Below the pieces are notes generated by a model. It did no database searches and had not been told where the DNA came from. It saw nothing but the letters and a program-made list of their open reading frames with translations. Shown piece after piece: positions 50,789 through 59,377 of a DNA stretch of 64,000 bases (position 1 is its first letter; every line of letters begins with the position of its first letter). The stretch comes from Anaeromassilibacillus sp. An200 (GTDB taxonomy: Bacteria; Bacillota; Clostridia; Oscillospirales; Acutalibacteraceae), in the NCBI RefSeq assembly GCF_002160025.1, contig NZ_NFJU01000022.1:1-64000 (forward strand), read 5' to 3'. A program made the translations under genes and the position numbers.

Positions 50789-51277
50789 ATGGCGGAAAAA
50801 CAGATCATTCTGACCCAAGCCGGTCTGGAAAAGCTGGAGAAGGAGCTCGAGGAGCTCAAGAGCGTCAAGCGTAAGGAGATCGCGGAAAAGATCAAGGTCG
50901 CTCTCTCCTTCGGCGATCTCTCGGAAAACAGCGAGTATGACGAAGCGAAAAACGAGCAGGCCATGATGGAAGCCCGCATCGCGGATATCGAAGTGATGCT
51001 CAAACGCGTGAAGGTCATCGACGAGACGGAGCTGAGCAACGAGCATATCCACATCGGCTCGAAGGTGGAAATCCGTGTGACCAACAAAAAGACCGGCAGC
51101 AGCGACGTTATGATGTACCAGATCGTCGGCTCGAACGAGGCGGATCCGCTCGAGGGCCTCATTTCCGACGAATCCGTCGTGGGCCGCGCCCTGCTTGACC
51201 ATGCCATCGGAGACCGCTTTGAAGTGGAGGTTCCGGCCGGCGTGATGGAGTATGAGGTGCTGGCTATCTCCAAATAA
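50789..51277 (+). CDS. greA: Transcription elongation factor GreA
   Basis: 162 residues, standard length. N-terminal coiled coil (LTQAGLEKLEKELEELKSVKR) with the acidic tip region FGDLSENSEYDEAKNEQ, then the C-terminal FKBP-like domain (GSNEADPLEGLISDESVVGRALL, AGVMEYEVLAI). It rescues backtracked RNA polymerase by stimulating transcript cleavage. It is followed by lysS, a frequent Firmicutes arrangement. Confidence 0.97.
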   Translation: MAEKQIILTQAGLEKLEKELEELKSVKRKEIAEKIKVALSFGDLSENSEYDEAKNEQAMMEARIADIEVMLKRVKVIDETELSNEHIHIGSKVEIRVTNKKTGSSDVMMYQIVGSNEADPLEGLISDESVVGRALLDHAIGDRFEVEVPAGVMEYEVLAISK

Positions 51278-51396
51278 ACAAGGATGCAGTTTCGGGCGGA
51301 GCACGGGGAAGCCAGGCTTTTCCGGCCCCGCCCTCCGCGATCCCGGCCCCCGGGACAGGAAAACCGGACGATTGAGAAAAGAGAGGATGCAGAACA

Positions 51397-52905
51397 ATGA
51401 GCGAGAACCGAACTGAGAACCAGCAGGCTCCCGAGCAGGAGCTGGGCGAGCTGCTGCAAATCCGCCGCGACAAGCTGGCCCGCCTGCGCGAGGCCGGCAA
51501 GGATCCCTTCCAGCTGACCACCTGCCCGCGCGACGCCTTCGCGGAGGAAATCCGCGAGAACTTTGACGAAAACACCGAGCGTCACGTCTGCATCGCGGGC
51601 CGTGTCATGAGCCGCCGCGACATGGGCAAGGCCAGCTTCCTCGACGTGCACGACAAAACGGGTCGCATGCAGGTCTATGTGAAGATCGACGACGTGGGCG
51701 AGGACAGCTACCGCGAGATGAAGGAGTGCTGGGACGTCGGCGACATCATTTCGGTGGAGGGCTTTGTGTTCCGCACGCGCCGCGGGGAGATCTCCGTGCA
51801 CGCGCAGAAGATGACGCTCCTGAGCAAGTCGCTGCTTCCCCTTCCGGAGAAGTTCCACGGCCTCAAGGACACTGAGCTGCGCTACCGCCAGCGCTATGTC
51901 GACCTGATCATGAACCCGGAGGTCAAGCGCAATTTTGTGCTGCGCTCCCAGTTTATCAAGCATGTCCGCGACTTCCTCGACAACCGCGGCTACATGGAGG
52001 TGGAGACGCCTGTGCTCAACACCATCTCCGGCGGCGCGACGGCAAGACCGTTCATCACGCACCACAACACGCTGGACATTGACATGTACATGCGCATTGC
52101 GACGGAGCTGCCGCTCAAGCGTCTGATCGTCGGCGGACTCGACCGCGTGTATGAACTGGGCCGTATCTTCCGCAACGAGGGCATGGACCCGAAGCACAAC
52201 CCGGAATTCACCACGGTGGAGCTGTATCAGGCATACGCCGATTTCAACGATATGATGGATCTCTTTGAGGAGCTGCTGTCCTCCGCCGCGCAGAAGCTGC
52301 TGGGCACCTACCAGCTCGAGTGGCAGGGCCAGCAGATCGACCTCACTCCCGGCTGGCCGCGCCTGCCCATGCACGAGGCTGTCAAGCAGTACACCGGCCT
52401 GGACTTCATGGCAATCACAAGCGATGAGGAAGCCGTGGCGGCCGCGAAGTCCATCGGCGTCGAGCTGCCGGAGACGGCGGACAAGACCTGGGGCAACGCG
52501 CTTTATGAGGTCTTTGACCAGCGCGTGGAGGAGAAGCTGATCCAGCCGACCTTTATCACGATGCATCCCGTGGATGTCAGTCCGCTGGCCAAGCGTTCCC
52601 CGCAGGATCCGCGCCTGACGGAGCGCTTCGAGCTCTTTATCTGCCACAGCGAGATGGGCAACGCCTTCTCTGAGCTCAACGACCCCATCGACCAGCGCGC
52701 CCGCTTCCAGAAGCAGGTGGAGCTGCGCGACAAGGGCGACGACGAGGCGGGCATGATGGACGAGGACTTCCTCACCGCTCTCGAGTACGGCATGCCGCCC
52801 ACCGGCGGTCTGGGCATCGGCATTGACCGCTGCGTGATGCTGCTCACGAACTCCGACTCGATTCGCGAAGTGATCCTTTTCCCCACAATGAAGCCGCTGG
52901 ACTAA
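51397..52905 (+). CDS. lysS: Lysyl-tRNA synthetase (class II)
   Basis: 502 residues. OB-fold anticodon-binding domain (VCIAGRVMSRRDMGKASFLDVHD, RMQVYV). Class II motifs: motif 1 region VRDFLDNRGYMEVETPVL, motif 2 RIFRNEGMDPKHNPEFTTVEL, motif 3 GGLGIGIDRCVMLL. Ribosome site gagaggatg before ATG 51397. Its 3' end marks the border of the integrated low-GC island. Confidence 0.97.
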   Translation: MSENRTENQQAPEQELGELLQIRRDKLARLREAGKDPFQLTTCPRDAFAEEIRENFDENTERHVCIAGRVMSRRDMGKASFLDVHDKTGRMQVYVKIDDVGEDSYREMKECWDVGDIISVEGFVFRTRRGEISVHAQKMTLLSKSLLPLPEKFHGLKDTELRYRQRYVDLIMNPEVKRNFVLRSQFIKHVRDFLDNRGYMEVETPVLNTISGGATARPFITHHNTLDIDMYMRIATELPLKRLIVGGLDRVYELGRIFRNEGMDPKHNPEFTTVELYQAYADFNDMMDLFEELLSSAAQKLLGTYQLEWQGQQIDLTPGWPRLPMHEAVKQYTGLDFMAITSDEEAVAAAKSIGVELPETADKTWGNALYEVFDQRVEEKLIQPTFITMHPVDVSPLAKRSPQDPRLTERFELFICHSEMGNAFSELNDPIDQRARFQKQVELRDKGDDEAGMMDEDFLTALEYGMPPTGGLGIGIDRCVMLLTNSDSIREVILFPTMKPLD

Positions 52906-52965
52906 AATTCCACAATATCTTGTGCTTGACGAAAAACGACGGAACAAGATGTAGTGAAGTGGGCT

Positions 52966-52992
52966 TACAACTACAACTTTTTTACAACTTTT
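52966..52992. repeat. Three TACAACT repeats beside the integrase gene
   Basis: tacaact occurs at 52966-52972, 52972-52978 and 52983-52989, the last two followed by T-runs. Short direct repeats near element ends are usual arm-type binding sites for Tn916-family integrases. The element end (attL or attR) should lie close by, between lysS and 53,000. Confidence 0.5.
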
Positions 52993-53027
52993 GCTTGAAA
53001 GCAGACGGCATTAGACGGGCCAAAATG

Positions 53028-53068
53028 AAGGGCAAATCCGCGTTTGAGATGCGGATTTGCCCTTTTTT
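53028..53068. terminator. Intrinsic terminator between lysS and the integrase
   Basis: 14-bp stem aagggcaaatccgc / gcggatttgccctt followed by tttttt. It can serve the plus strand and, less well, the minus strand. Confidence 0.88.
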
Positions 53069-53075
53069 GTAGTTT

Positions 53076-54305
53076 TCACATCAGCACCAAAGTGCCCTTG
53101 ATTACTTCTGCTTTTTCCTTCATGTTTTCCTGCGTGATATGGGTGTAGATGTCCATGGTGGTGGAGAAATCAGCATGTCCCATCACTTGCTGGATGAACT
53201 TAATGTCGTTTGTGCTCTCGCAAAGTCTGGTGCAGAAGGTGTGCCGTAAATTATGTACGCTGAAATGAGGCAATAGATCCGGCTCACGGTCTTCCAATTC
53301 TGCTTGGTCCATTTCTTCGGCGTTGTAGGCGATGGAGATGCGCTCAATGGCCCGGTTGATGTTGTGGGCACTGAGAAAGTAACCAGTGCGGTTTCGGAAG
53401 AGGAAACCATGATAGCCGTTCATCACGAGATCCTCCGGATACAAGGCGTCCATTACTTCAATCAGAGCACGGAGCTGCTCTGCTACCTGCGGATACAGGA
53501 TGGGAATGACACGGGTACCGCTGGCCGTTTTAGGTGTTGTAATATGGAAACCTGCTTTTCCGTCAATGACTCGATAAATCAGGTTGTGATTGACGGAGAT
53601 TGTATTGTTCTCCAAGTCTACATCATTTTTGGTTAAGCCAGTGCACTCTGCTACACGCATTCCTGTACCGAGCAACACGACCATGACAGGAAGCCAATGA
53701 CTATACATCGGTGACTGGGAAATGAAGCGAAGAAAATTCTTCTGCTGTGCCATAGTCAACGCAATTCTTTTCTTTGGAGGCGCTCCGGCACCCTCTGCTT
53801 TGAGAGAGCGGTAGACGCCCTTACTGGGATTTTTACGAATGTAATCATCATCAACAGCCAGTTCAAGCGAGGGGAAAATCAGATTGTTGATGCTTTCCAG
53901 CGAATTGATTGCAAAGCCCTTTTTCAAAAGCTTTGTGTAAAAAGTCAGGATGTCACTTTTACGAATATTGGGCAAGGGAGTACTGGCAAACAGTTCGTCC
54001 TTTACATATCGGTCCCAGAGATATTCGTAATTTGCCCGTGTGGACGCTTTCAGCTGGATTTTCGTGTCCATAAGAAGTCTGAACATATCATTCAGAATGA
54101 TCTTCATAGCCTCCTGGGTACGAATACCATCATCACTGTCGCGGCTAAGCACTTTTTCCTTGGCCCGCAGACTGGCAAGGTCAAAGTCATAGATGTATTT
54201 TTTCTTTTTCCCCAGCTTGTAGACAAACATATAACTGCCGTCTGAACGCTGGGTTTCTCCTGGCCGCAGATTGCGGCCTTTGTTGTCTTTTCTAACTTTT
54301 GGCAT
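53076..54305 (-). CDS. int: Tyrosine integrase, Tn916 family
   Basis: 409 residues. An N-terminal arm-binding domain (GRNLRPGETQRSDGSYMFVYKLGKK) is followed by a core-binding domain and a catalytic domain with Arg in GTGMRVAECTGL, the H-x-x-R box HNLRHTFCT, His in MGHADFSTTMDIYTH, and Tyr nucleophile in the same motif. It integrates and excises a conjugative or mobilizable element. The ATG at 54305 is about 60 nt from the excisionase gene. Confidence 0.93.
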   Translation of the reverse strand: MPKVRKDNKGRNLRPGETQRSDGSYMFVYKLGKKKKYIYDFDLASLRAKEKVLSRDSDDGIRTQEAMKIILNDMFRLLMDTKIQLKASTRANYEYLWDRYVKDELFASTPLPNIRKSDILTFYTKLLKKGFAINSLESINNLIFPSLELAVDDDYIRKNPSKGVYRSLKAEGAGAPPKKRIALTMAQQKNFLRFISQSPMYSHWLPVMVVLLGTGMRVAECTGLTKNDVDLENNTISVNHNLIYRVIDGKAGFHITTPKTASGTRVIPILYPQVAEQLRALIEVMDALYPEDLVMNGYHGFLFRNRTGYFLSAHNINRAIERISIAYNAEEMDQAELEDREPDLLPHFSVHNLRHTFCTRLCESTNDIKFIQQVMGHADFSTTMDIYTHITQENMKEKAEVIKGTLVLM

Positions 54306-54362
54306 GGATTGATACCTCCCGATGGTTTATGCAATGTTGCGCCCCTGATGGGCAAGATTCTG

Positions 54363-54563
54363 TCAGCATGAGATCTCGTAAAGATATTCCTTGACGCGCT
54401 GAACACTCCAAAGAACACGAGAATTCATGGTGATGCGAGCATGGGCAAGGTCGCCGATCTGAACGGCGGTGTGCCGCCCGCAGTCGAGCAGTTTGCAGAG
54501 CGATTCCGTATCTACCGCCAAGCACTGCTCAGGCGAAAGGTCATTGGGTTTTCTTTTCTCCAT
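54363..54563 (-). CDS. xis: Excisionase-like small DNA-binding protein
   Basis: 66 residues (MEKRKPNDLSPEQCLAVDT...), with a winged-helix MerR-like start (CLAVDTESLCKLLDCGRHTA) and a basic wing (ARITMNSRVLWSVQRVKEYL), matching excisionases of Tn916-type modules. It is located just before the integrase in the same direction, with aaggagg before ATG 54563. Confidence 0.85.
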   Translation of the reverse strand: MEKRKPNDLSPEQCLAVDTESLCKLLDCGRHTAVQIGDLAHARITMNSRVLWSVQRVKEYLYEISC

Positions 54564-54986
54564 AATTGCCCTCCTTTATTTGCAATTACATATATCCTCT
54601 ACTGTTTGTAGGAAAAGGTTTTCAACAAAAACAATGAAGTCATTCAAATTTATCGGGAAGTATCAGGTCTCTTCCAAAGGCCATTTCCTGCGCCGGGCTT
54701 TTCCGCCGCGTATTTTCAGGCAGCCGCTATGCGGCAATTAAGCTGTGGGCGCGCAGAAGCACACTGTCCGCAGCGCCTGTATTACTCCAATGGAAAAGGT
54801 TATAGGGCTTGTCAAGGTACAAAAAAGAGTGTATAGACAAGCTACGAAGTCTGATGCCATGTCTGTACGCCCTATAAATAGGGAGTGAAGCTGTTTTTTC
54901 TGCAATGTTCCACAAATTATTTGTATTTTCTCTTTTTGTTCAAAGTGGTAGCTTACATAGGATATACTATATATAGGATATATTAC

Positions 54987-55015
54987 TTGACTAACTCTAT
55001 ATATTGTGATAAACT
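54987..55015 (+). promoter_or_regulatory. Promoter of the structured leader
   Basis: TTGACT and TAAACT with a 17-nt AT-rich spacer in a strongly AT-rich context. Confidence 0.6.
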
Positions 55016-55120
55016 GACTCTGTAATTGATTTTTGTGCGCTTCCCATATGGGATACAGATCTAGTATCTGTACCGCAGGCCAAAAGCCCGCATTGCACAC
55101 GTAGTTAAGATTGTACTTGT

Positions 55121-55175
55121 GCCAGTAGTATTACTGCGCCCATCTGGGCCGGTATATTACTGGCTTTTTTATTTT
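55121..55175 (+). terminator. First T-tailed hairpin of the leader
   Basis: Outer stem gccagta (55121-55127) / tactggc (55158-55164), a GCCC/GGGC inner stem, then tttttt. Confidence 0.8.
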
Positions 55176-55199
55176 CTGGGATATTTTCTCCCATCAGTG

Positions 55200-55268
55200 A
55201 GGATGACTTTGGTCCATAGGCAACTATGGGCATCAGGCGTTTGCCCTTTGTCATCCTTGCTTTTTTAT
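55200..55268 (+). terminator. Second T-tailed hairpin of the leader
   Basis: Stem aggatgac (55200-55207) / gtcatcct (55250-55257) with inner hairpins (ccatagg...ctatgg), followed by tgctttttt. Confidence 0.8.
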
Positions 55269-55329
55269 TGCCCAAATGTCGGAAACGACATTGAGGATAT
55301 ATCAACACTACAGAAAGGCAGGTATGCAC

Positions 55330-55485
55330 ATGAATGCAAGAAAGCAAAGTCAGGAGACCCTGGCAAAGAAGAAAAAACCCATGGAGAACTGGCGGCAGTA
55401 TCAAAAGCTGCCTCAGACTTTCCGAAATCATTGTCCGGTGGTACGAGTGACCGCGATTCCCCGTAGAACGCGGAGGGGGTGCTAA
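55330..55485 (+). CDS. Small basic protein, 51 residues
   Basis: ATG 55330 follows gaaaggcagg. It begins MNARKQSQETLAKKKKPMEN and ends in an arginine-rich tail (IPRRTRRGC). It is very basic and without hydrophobic segments, so it may bind nucleic acid. Its stop is immediately before the YqaJ start, implying coupling. I do not recognise the family. Confidence 0.5.
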   Translation: MNARKQSQETLAKKKKPMENWRQYQKLPQTFRNHCPVVRVTAIPRRTRRGC

Positions 55486-55487
55486 GT

Positions 55488-56822
55488 ATGGCGAGTGACA
55501 GTGCAGCTGTCAAGGAACGCCATGAGCCGCTTGTGCTGGTTGAAACGGCAGGCCTTTCCGAAGCGGAATGGCTTGCATATCGCCGAAAAGGCATTGGAGG
55601 CAGTGATGTGGCCGCCTTGCTGGGTGTTTCACCCTGGCGGACAGCGCGAGACCTGTTCTACGACAAGCTAAATATTGTGGCAGTCGAGGACAGCGAAGAC
55701 AACTGGGTGGCCCTGGAGATGGGACATCTTCTGGAGCCGCTGGTGGCGAAAATTTTTCAGCATCGGACCGGCTACAAGGTCTATCAGGTCAAGAAGATGT
55801 TCCAGCACCCCAAGTATCCCTGGATGCTGGCTGACGTGGACTATTTTGTGGAGGTTCCAGACGGCACCACCGCCATTTTGGAAATCAAAACCACAAATTA
55901 TAACGCCAAAGACCATTGGTGGCTGGATGGTGAAGAAACTGTCCCGGTTTACTATGAGTACCAAGGACGACACTATATGGCTGTCATGGATGTGGATCGT
56001 TGCTTTTTCTGCTGCCTGTACGGCAACAACGAGGAAGAGTCCATCATCCGCGAGATACAGAGAAATCAGGCCTATGAGGATGAGATGATTTTTCTGGAAC
56101 AGTATTTTTGGCAAAACCATGTCCTCACCAAAACGCCCCCACCCTATACCGAAGAGGGCAATTTGGTGATCGAGAGTGTACGCCGTCATACTGGCCCTGC
56201 GAACAAGGATGCCCCTGTTGTGACACTCGACCTAACCCTGACGGCAAAGCTGAAGCTGAGTTTCAAAGAACAGTATCTTTGCGGCCTGTGTGAATTGGTC
56301 CACATTGAAGATTGCACAGAACAATGGCAGCATCGTGCAGAAAACACTGTCGGCCTAACTGAGTATCTAGGATTGACCCGCAAAGAACATGAAGCGTTTC
56401 TTCAACAAGGAAAAAATGCTTTGGCTTCTCTGCTGGACCCCCAGCGCCGAAAGCAACGCTTCTTACTTTATCAACTGGAACTGGATGAACAGAATGCAAT
56501 TCCCTTTGCGTTTAAGGATGTTGAGGCATTGAAAAAGGCTGGATACGAACAACCACCAGCCGCCCAATATCGTTTGGTTTGGACGGGAGAAATCTATTGC
56601 CCCACCGAGCAAAGTGACGCTGAAGTATTGAAACGGTTGTTTTCTGATTTCAGCGAAGAACTGCCAGAGGGTTGTTGCGGACGACAGATAGCTCTATCTG
56701 ATGTGATAGAGCTTGACCACGAACCAAAGCGGACTTACTATTATGTAAGTGGTCAAAACGACTTTCGGCAGGTTCGATTTTCTCCAATGCTTGCCAAAAA
56801 AGATAGACCGGAAGGAATTTGA
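55488..56822 (+). CDS. YqaJ-type viral recombinase/exonuclease fused to a YodL-like C-terminal domain
   Basis: 444 residues from ATG 55488 (gagggggtg). Residues 1 to ~235 are a YqaJ/lambda-exonuclease-fold domain: WLAYRRKGIGGSDVAALLG, EMGHLLEPLVAK, ADVDYF (Asp ~118) and ILEIKTTN (Glu132, Lys134), the PD-(D/E)xK active site. Later residues (LGLTRKEHEAFLQQGKN, LYQLELDEQNAIPFAFKDVEAL, YRLVWTGEIYCPT, RQIALSDVIELDHE, TYYYVSGQNDFRQVRFSP) look like the YodL domain found in large conjugative-element proteins. Stand-alone YqaJ proteins lack this tail, so this is either a true fusion or an in-frame deletion join near residue 250. Confidence 0.75.
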   Translation: MASDSAAVKERHEPLVLVETAGLSEAEWLAYRRKGIGGSDVAALLGVSPWRTARDLFYDKLNIVAVEDSEDNWVALEMGHLLEPLVAKIFQHRTGYKVYQVKKMFQHPKYPWMLADVDYFVEVPDGTTAILEIKTTNYNAKDHWWLDGEETVPVYYEYQGRHYMAVMDVDRCFFCCLYGNNEEESIIREIQRNQAYEDEMIFLEQYFWQNHVLTKTPPPYTEEGNLVIESVRRHTGPANKDAPVVTLDLTLTAKLKLSFKEQYLCGLCELVHIEDCTEQWQHRAENTVGLTEYLGLTRKEHEAFLQQGKNALASLLDPQRRKQRFLLYQLELDEQNAIPFAFKDVEALKKAGYEQPPAAQYRLVWTGEIYCPTEQSDAEVLKRLFSDFSEELPEGCCGRQIALSDVIELDHEPKRTYYYVSGQNDFRQVRFSPMLAKKDRPEGI

Positions 56823-56832
56823 GGAGAGGTCA

Positions 56833-57336
56833 ATGGTTGTTGTAAATGGAGCCGAGTATGCGCAGCTTTTGGCATTGTTGAATCAGTGTGCTGAACTCAA
56901 TGCAGATGCTTCTTTTGCCAAGGGCGATTATGAAGGTGCACAGGCGTTTTATACGACGGCTCTACAGAAGTACACAGAATTGGAGGATCAAGCTCAGATA
57001 GATGCCTTGTCTGTCAAGTTAGATGCCTGCGCAAAAAAATTGGCTCAGCAAGAAGAACTTGAAACGGAAGCAGAGGCATATATGCGCCAAGGCGAGAATG
57101 CCTATAATGAAAAGAATTATGTCCAAGCTAAAAAGTATTATCTGTTGGCTAAGGATGTTTACGCAAGTATGGAGAAGGATGCTAAAGTCGCTGAGGTTAC
57201 CCGCCGACTGGAGTTGTTGGAGATGGGGATTAGTGAAGAGGAAAAAGCTGCCCAGGAAGCAGAGGAAAAAGCTGCTCAGAAAAGCGAAAATACAACCATC
57301 CCCAATGAAACTACTCCTCCGGCGGCAGTGGGCTGA
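56833..57336 (+). CDS. TPR-repeat protein with acidic/alanine-rich tail
   Basis: 167 residues from ATG 56833 (ggagagg). Two tetratricopeptide-like repeats (NADASFAKGDYEGAQAFYTTALQKY and GENAYNEKNYVQAKKYYLLAKDVYASM), joined by helices and ending in an EEKAAQEAEEKAAQ coiled-coil stretch and a Thr/Pro-rich end. Probably a scaffold or chaperone for the injection-system-like genes after it. The N-terminus begins abruptly after the YqaJ fusion, so part of a longer protein may have been lost. Confidence 0.65.
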   Translation: MVVVNGAEYAQLLALLNQCAELNADASFAKGDYEGAQAFYTTALQKYTELEDQAQIDALSVKLDACAKKLAQQEELETEAEAYMRQGENAYNEKNYVQAKKYYLLAKDVYASMEKDAKVAEVTRRLELLEMGISEEEKAAQEAEEKAAQKSENTTIPNETTPPAAVG

Positions 57337-57357
57337 CAAGAAACGAGGAGAATGGGT

Positions 57358-58659
57358 ATGTCAGATGGCGTGTTTAAGCCTGGACTGAATATGGAAGAGT
57401 ATTTAGCTGGCAGGGCTTTAGAGATTCAGGATTTAAAGGATCGGAAACTTTTTAAGGATGTAGTAGAAAAGCTCTTCTTAGAACTGTACCGTTACACTCA
57501 GGCGGAGTATCAAGCGTTGGAAGATAGGATTTTTGGAGAAATGCAGTCTGTCCGCAGTGATTATGCCATTTCTATTGGACTGACAGACCGGGCCCATTAT
57601 GACGCCACAGATACATTTCTCCAACCTATCCGTAAGGAAGATGTGGAGCCACATGAGTTTGCTACAGATGAACTGTTGTCCTGTCTTAAAGATGGGGCTG
57701 CGTATCCTCTCTACTCTGTCTTTTTGGAAGCAGATTACCAGACGGTTCAGAATTTTGCAAAGGAAGGACGAATCTATCATGGTGTGGTACAGACGGATCA
57801 TGGGGAATTTAGGGCCCAATGTACTGTGCGTCCAGAACGGACTTACTTGGAGCAAGTCGAAATGTTGTACCACATATTCAGCACTAACTTTCTACCTTGG
57901 GCAACTGTTTGTACTGCCTACCTTCATAAATTTTTCCGTGTAGAGCTGCTAAGTATAGAAGATTTAGACCCCAAAGAAACAATCCAGGAAATTCGGGTGG
58001 AGTTTGAGGAATATCAAAACATGGTACGCTATGATCGTATTCCATTGTGGAATCTGGTTCAGATATCAGAGAAAAGCAGCACATACCCGGAACCATGTGT
58101 AGACAAAATCAACTTTGACCACCGTATTTTTGCACACCGATTGGACCCGGAGTGCCAATATCTGGTGGCAAACCCAGATGTGGAGTTGACCAACATTCGC
58201 CGTCTTCATGGTGACCTAATTCTTACTTGCCCCGAAGAGCATCCTCATCAGTGGCTGTTGTATCGAGTAAATCATCCTTGCAGCCAGACTAGGACTGGGT
58301 ATCCTGTTTTGTCTAACCTAAGTCGGGAAAGTTTTTCCGGTAACCTGTCAGAACGTTATCGTCGGGGAGTCAAGACCAGAGCCGAGATCGCTCGTGTGTT
58401 GTCTGCGTACCACTATGAGGATTATGTATGCTTTCAGAATGTAACTCTGGCTCCCACTGGACGAATGCAGAGGCAGACCTATTGTATGGACGATTTTTTG
58501 TTGGATGAATTACGCACAGAGCATGGCGGAACGGATATGATACTTTTCTTTACTTCGCCAAAACCAGAGCACTTTTTAACCCTGGACATTATGAGTTTTT
58601 TGGTAACTCAAGTGCAAAGTCTGTTCCCTGAGTACAACTGCTTGGGCCAATTACTATAG
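57358..58659 (+). CDS. Injection-system-associated protein (family labelled normocyte-binding protein)
   Basis: 433 residues from ATG 57358 (gaggag 7 nt before). Helical N-terminus (YLAGRALEIQDLKDRKLFKDVVEKLFLELYRYTQ), then long beta-rich regions (YSVFLEADYQTV, GRIYHGVVQT, EFRAQCTVRPERTYLEQV, FRVELLSIEDLDP). I recall homologues in clostridial clusters with an Hsp70-like ATPase and DUF4280 genes, under the uninformative name normocyte-binding protein. Position and size suggest a baseplate or wedge component (TssF-like in role), which is inference. Confidence 0.6.
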   Translation: MSDGVFKPGLNMEEYLAGRALEIQDLKDRKLFKDVVEKLFLELYRYTQAEYQALEDRIFGEMQSVRSDYAISIGLTDRAHYDATDTFLQPIRKEDVEPHEFATDELLSCLKDGAAYPLYSVFLEADYQTVQNFAKEGRIYHGVVQTDHGEFRAQCTVRPERTYLEQVEMLYHIFSTNFLPWATVCTAYLHKFFRVELLSIEDLDPKETIQEIRVEFEEYQNMVRYDRIPLWNLVQISEKSSTYPEPCVDKINFDHRIFAHRLDPECQYLVANPDVELTNIRRLHGDLILTCPEEHPHQWLLYRVNHPCSQTRTGYPVLSNLSRESFSGNLSERYRRGVKTRAEIARVLSAYHYEDYVCFQNVTLAPTGRMQRQTYCMDDFLLDELRTEHGGTDMILFFTSPKPEHFLTLDIMSFLVTQVQSLFPEYNCLGQLL

Positions 58660-58668
58660 GAGGCAGCC

Positions 58669-59361
58669 ATGAATTTTATCTGGGATATTGTGCTCAATGC
58701 AAAGAGACATGGGACAGAAGAGGAAGAACTCTTTTTTTGCCCTGCCAAAGAAAGCTCTCCCTGGTATGAGCAGTCGTTTCCAATACTCAATGAAGATAGG
58801 GCAGAGGGACCAGAAATTGAGTACAACCCTCTCTACCGATTTGATGCGCTATTCCATGATCTAATGCGAGAGGACCTGGACGAATCACCAGAATTTCAAG
58901 CTCAGCTGTTTGACGCGGTTTCCCATTTGTTGGTACAAACTGATTTGCACCATGGCCTATCCAAGCGAGAGTACTATATCCACCGGCTGCTTCAAGAACT
59001 GGAGGAAGGTGGATATGGTCCAGCAGTAGCGCAGCACATACATTCCATAGCTCCTGAAAAACGTGAACGGCTGGCCGCCTTAGTTTTGGCTCAGTTGCAA
59101 ACAGGCTCTAATTTGCTGCTGTTCCGTAGGGCTGTATTCGTTCTGTTTCCAAACGCTCTGCTTTACCAGGAGCGAACAGATCTTAAACGAATTCTGCTCT
59201 ATGTGGGTACCCCTAAAACAGAAATGTTAGAACAAAGTGTTCAGTTGATTGAAACACTATTTTTACCAGTATGTTTTAGGCTGCGAACATTCTGGTCTCA
59301 TCATTTTGGTGTAGTAGGTGTAGATGCGGTGATGAAACTGGATCAAATTGAAATTTATTAA
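58669..59361 (+). CDS. Baseplate-like component of a contractile injection-type cluster
   Basis: 230 residues, ATG 58669 (aggaggcagcc), 9 nt after the previous gene. Helical core (FDALFHDLMREDLDESPEFQ, LLVQTDLHHGLSKREYYIHRLLQEL), then a C-terminal part resembling phage/CIS wedge proteins: RTDLKRILLYVGTPKTEMLEQSVQLIETLFLPVCFRLRTFWSHHFGVVGVDAVMKLDQIEIY. The HFGVVG...M.LD.I.IY ending is shared with related clostridial proteins in similar clusters. The role is inferred from neighbours. Confidence 0.55.
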   Translation: MNFIWDIVLNAKRHGTEEEELFFCPAKESSPWYEQSFPILNEDRAEGPEIEYNPLYRFDALFHDLMREDLDESPEFQAQLFDAVSHLLVQTDLHHGLSKREYYIHRLLQELEEGGYGPAVAQHIHSIAPEKRERLAALVLAQLQTGSNLLLFRRAVFVLFPNALLYQERTDLKRILLYVGTPKTEMLEQSVQLIETLFLPVCFRLRTFWSHHFGVVGVDAVMKLDQIEIY

Positions 59362-59377
59362 CCATGGAAAGGCGGCG

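Larger units (their letters stand above)
54564..55329 (+). other. Non-coding region: promoter plus long structured leader
   Basis: No gene is evident. A promoter (TTGACT 54987-54992, 17 nt, TAAACT 55010-55015) is followed by ~300 nt with several dyads (cccatatggg near 55045; acagat...atctgt near 55055) and two T-tailed hairpins. The next gene is the small basic protein at 55330. Read as a unit this is an attenuated leader or one or two small RNAs. The 54.6-54.9 kb part holds nothing I recognise. Confidence 0.5.
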
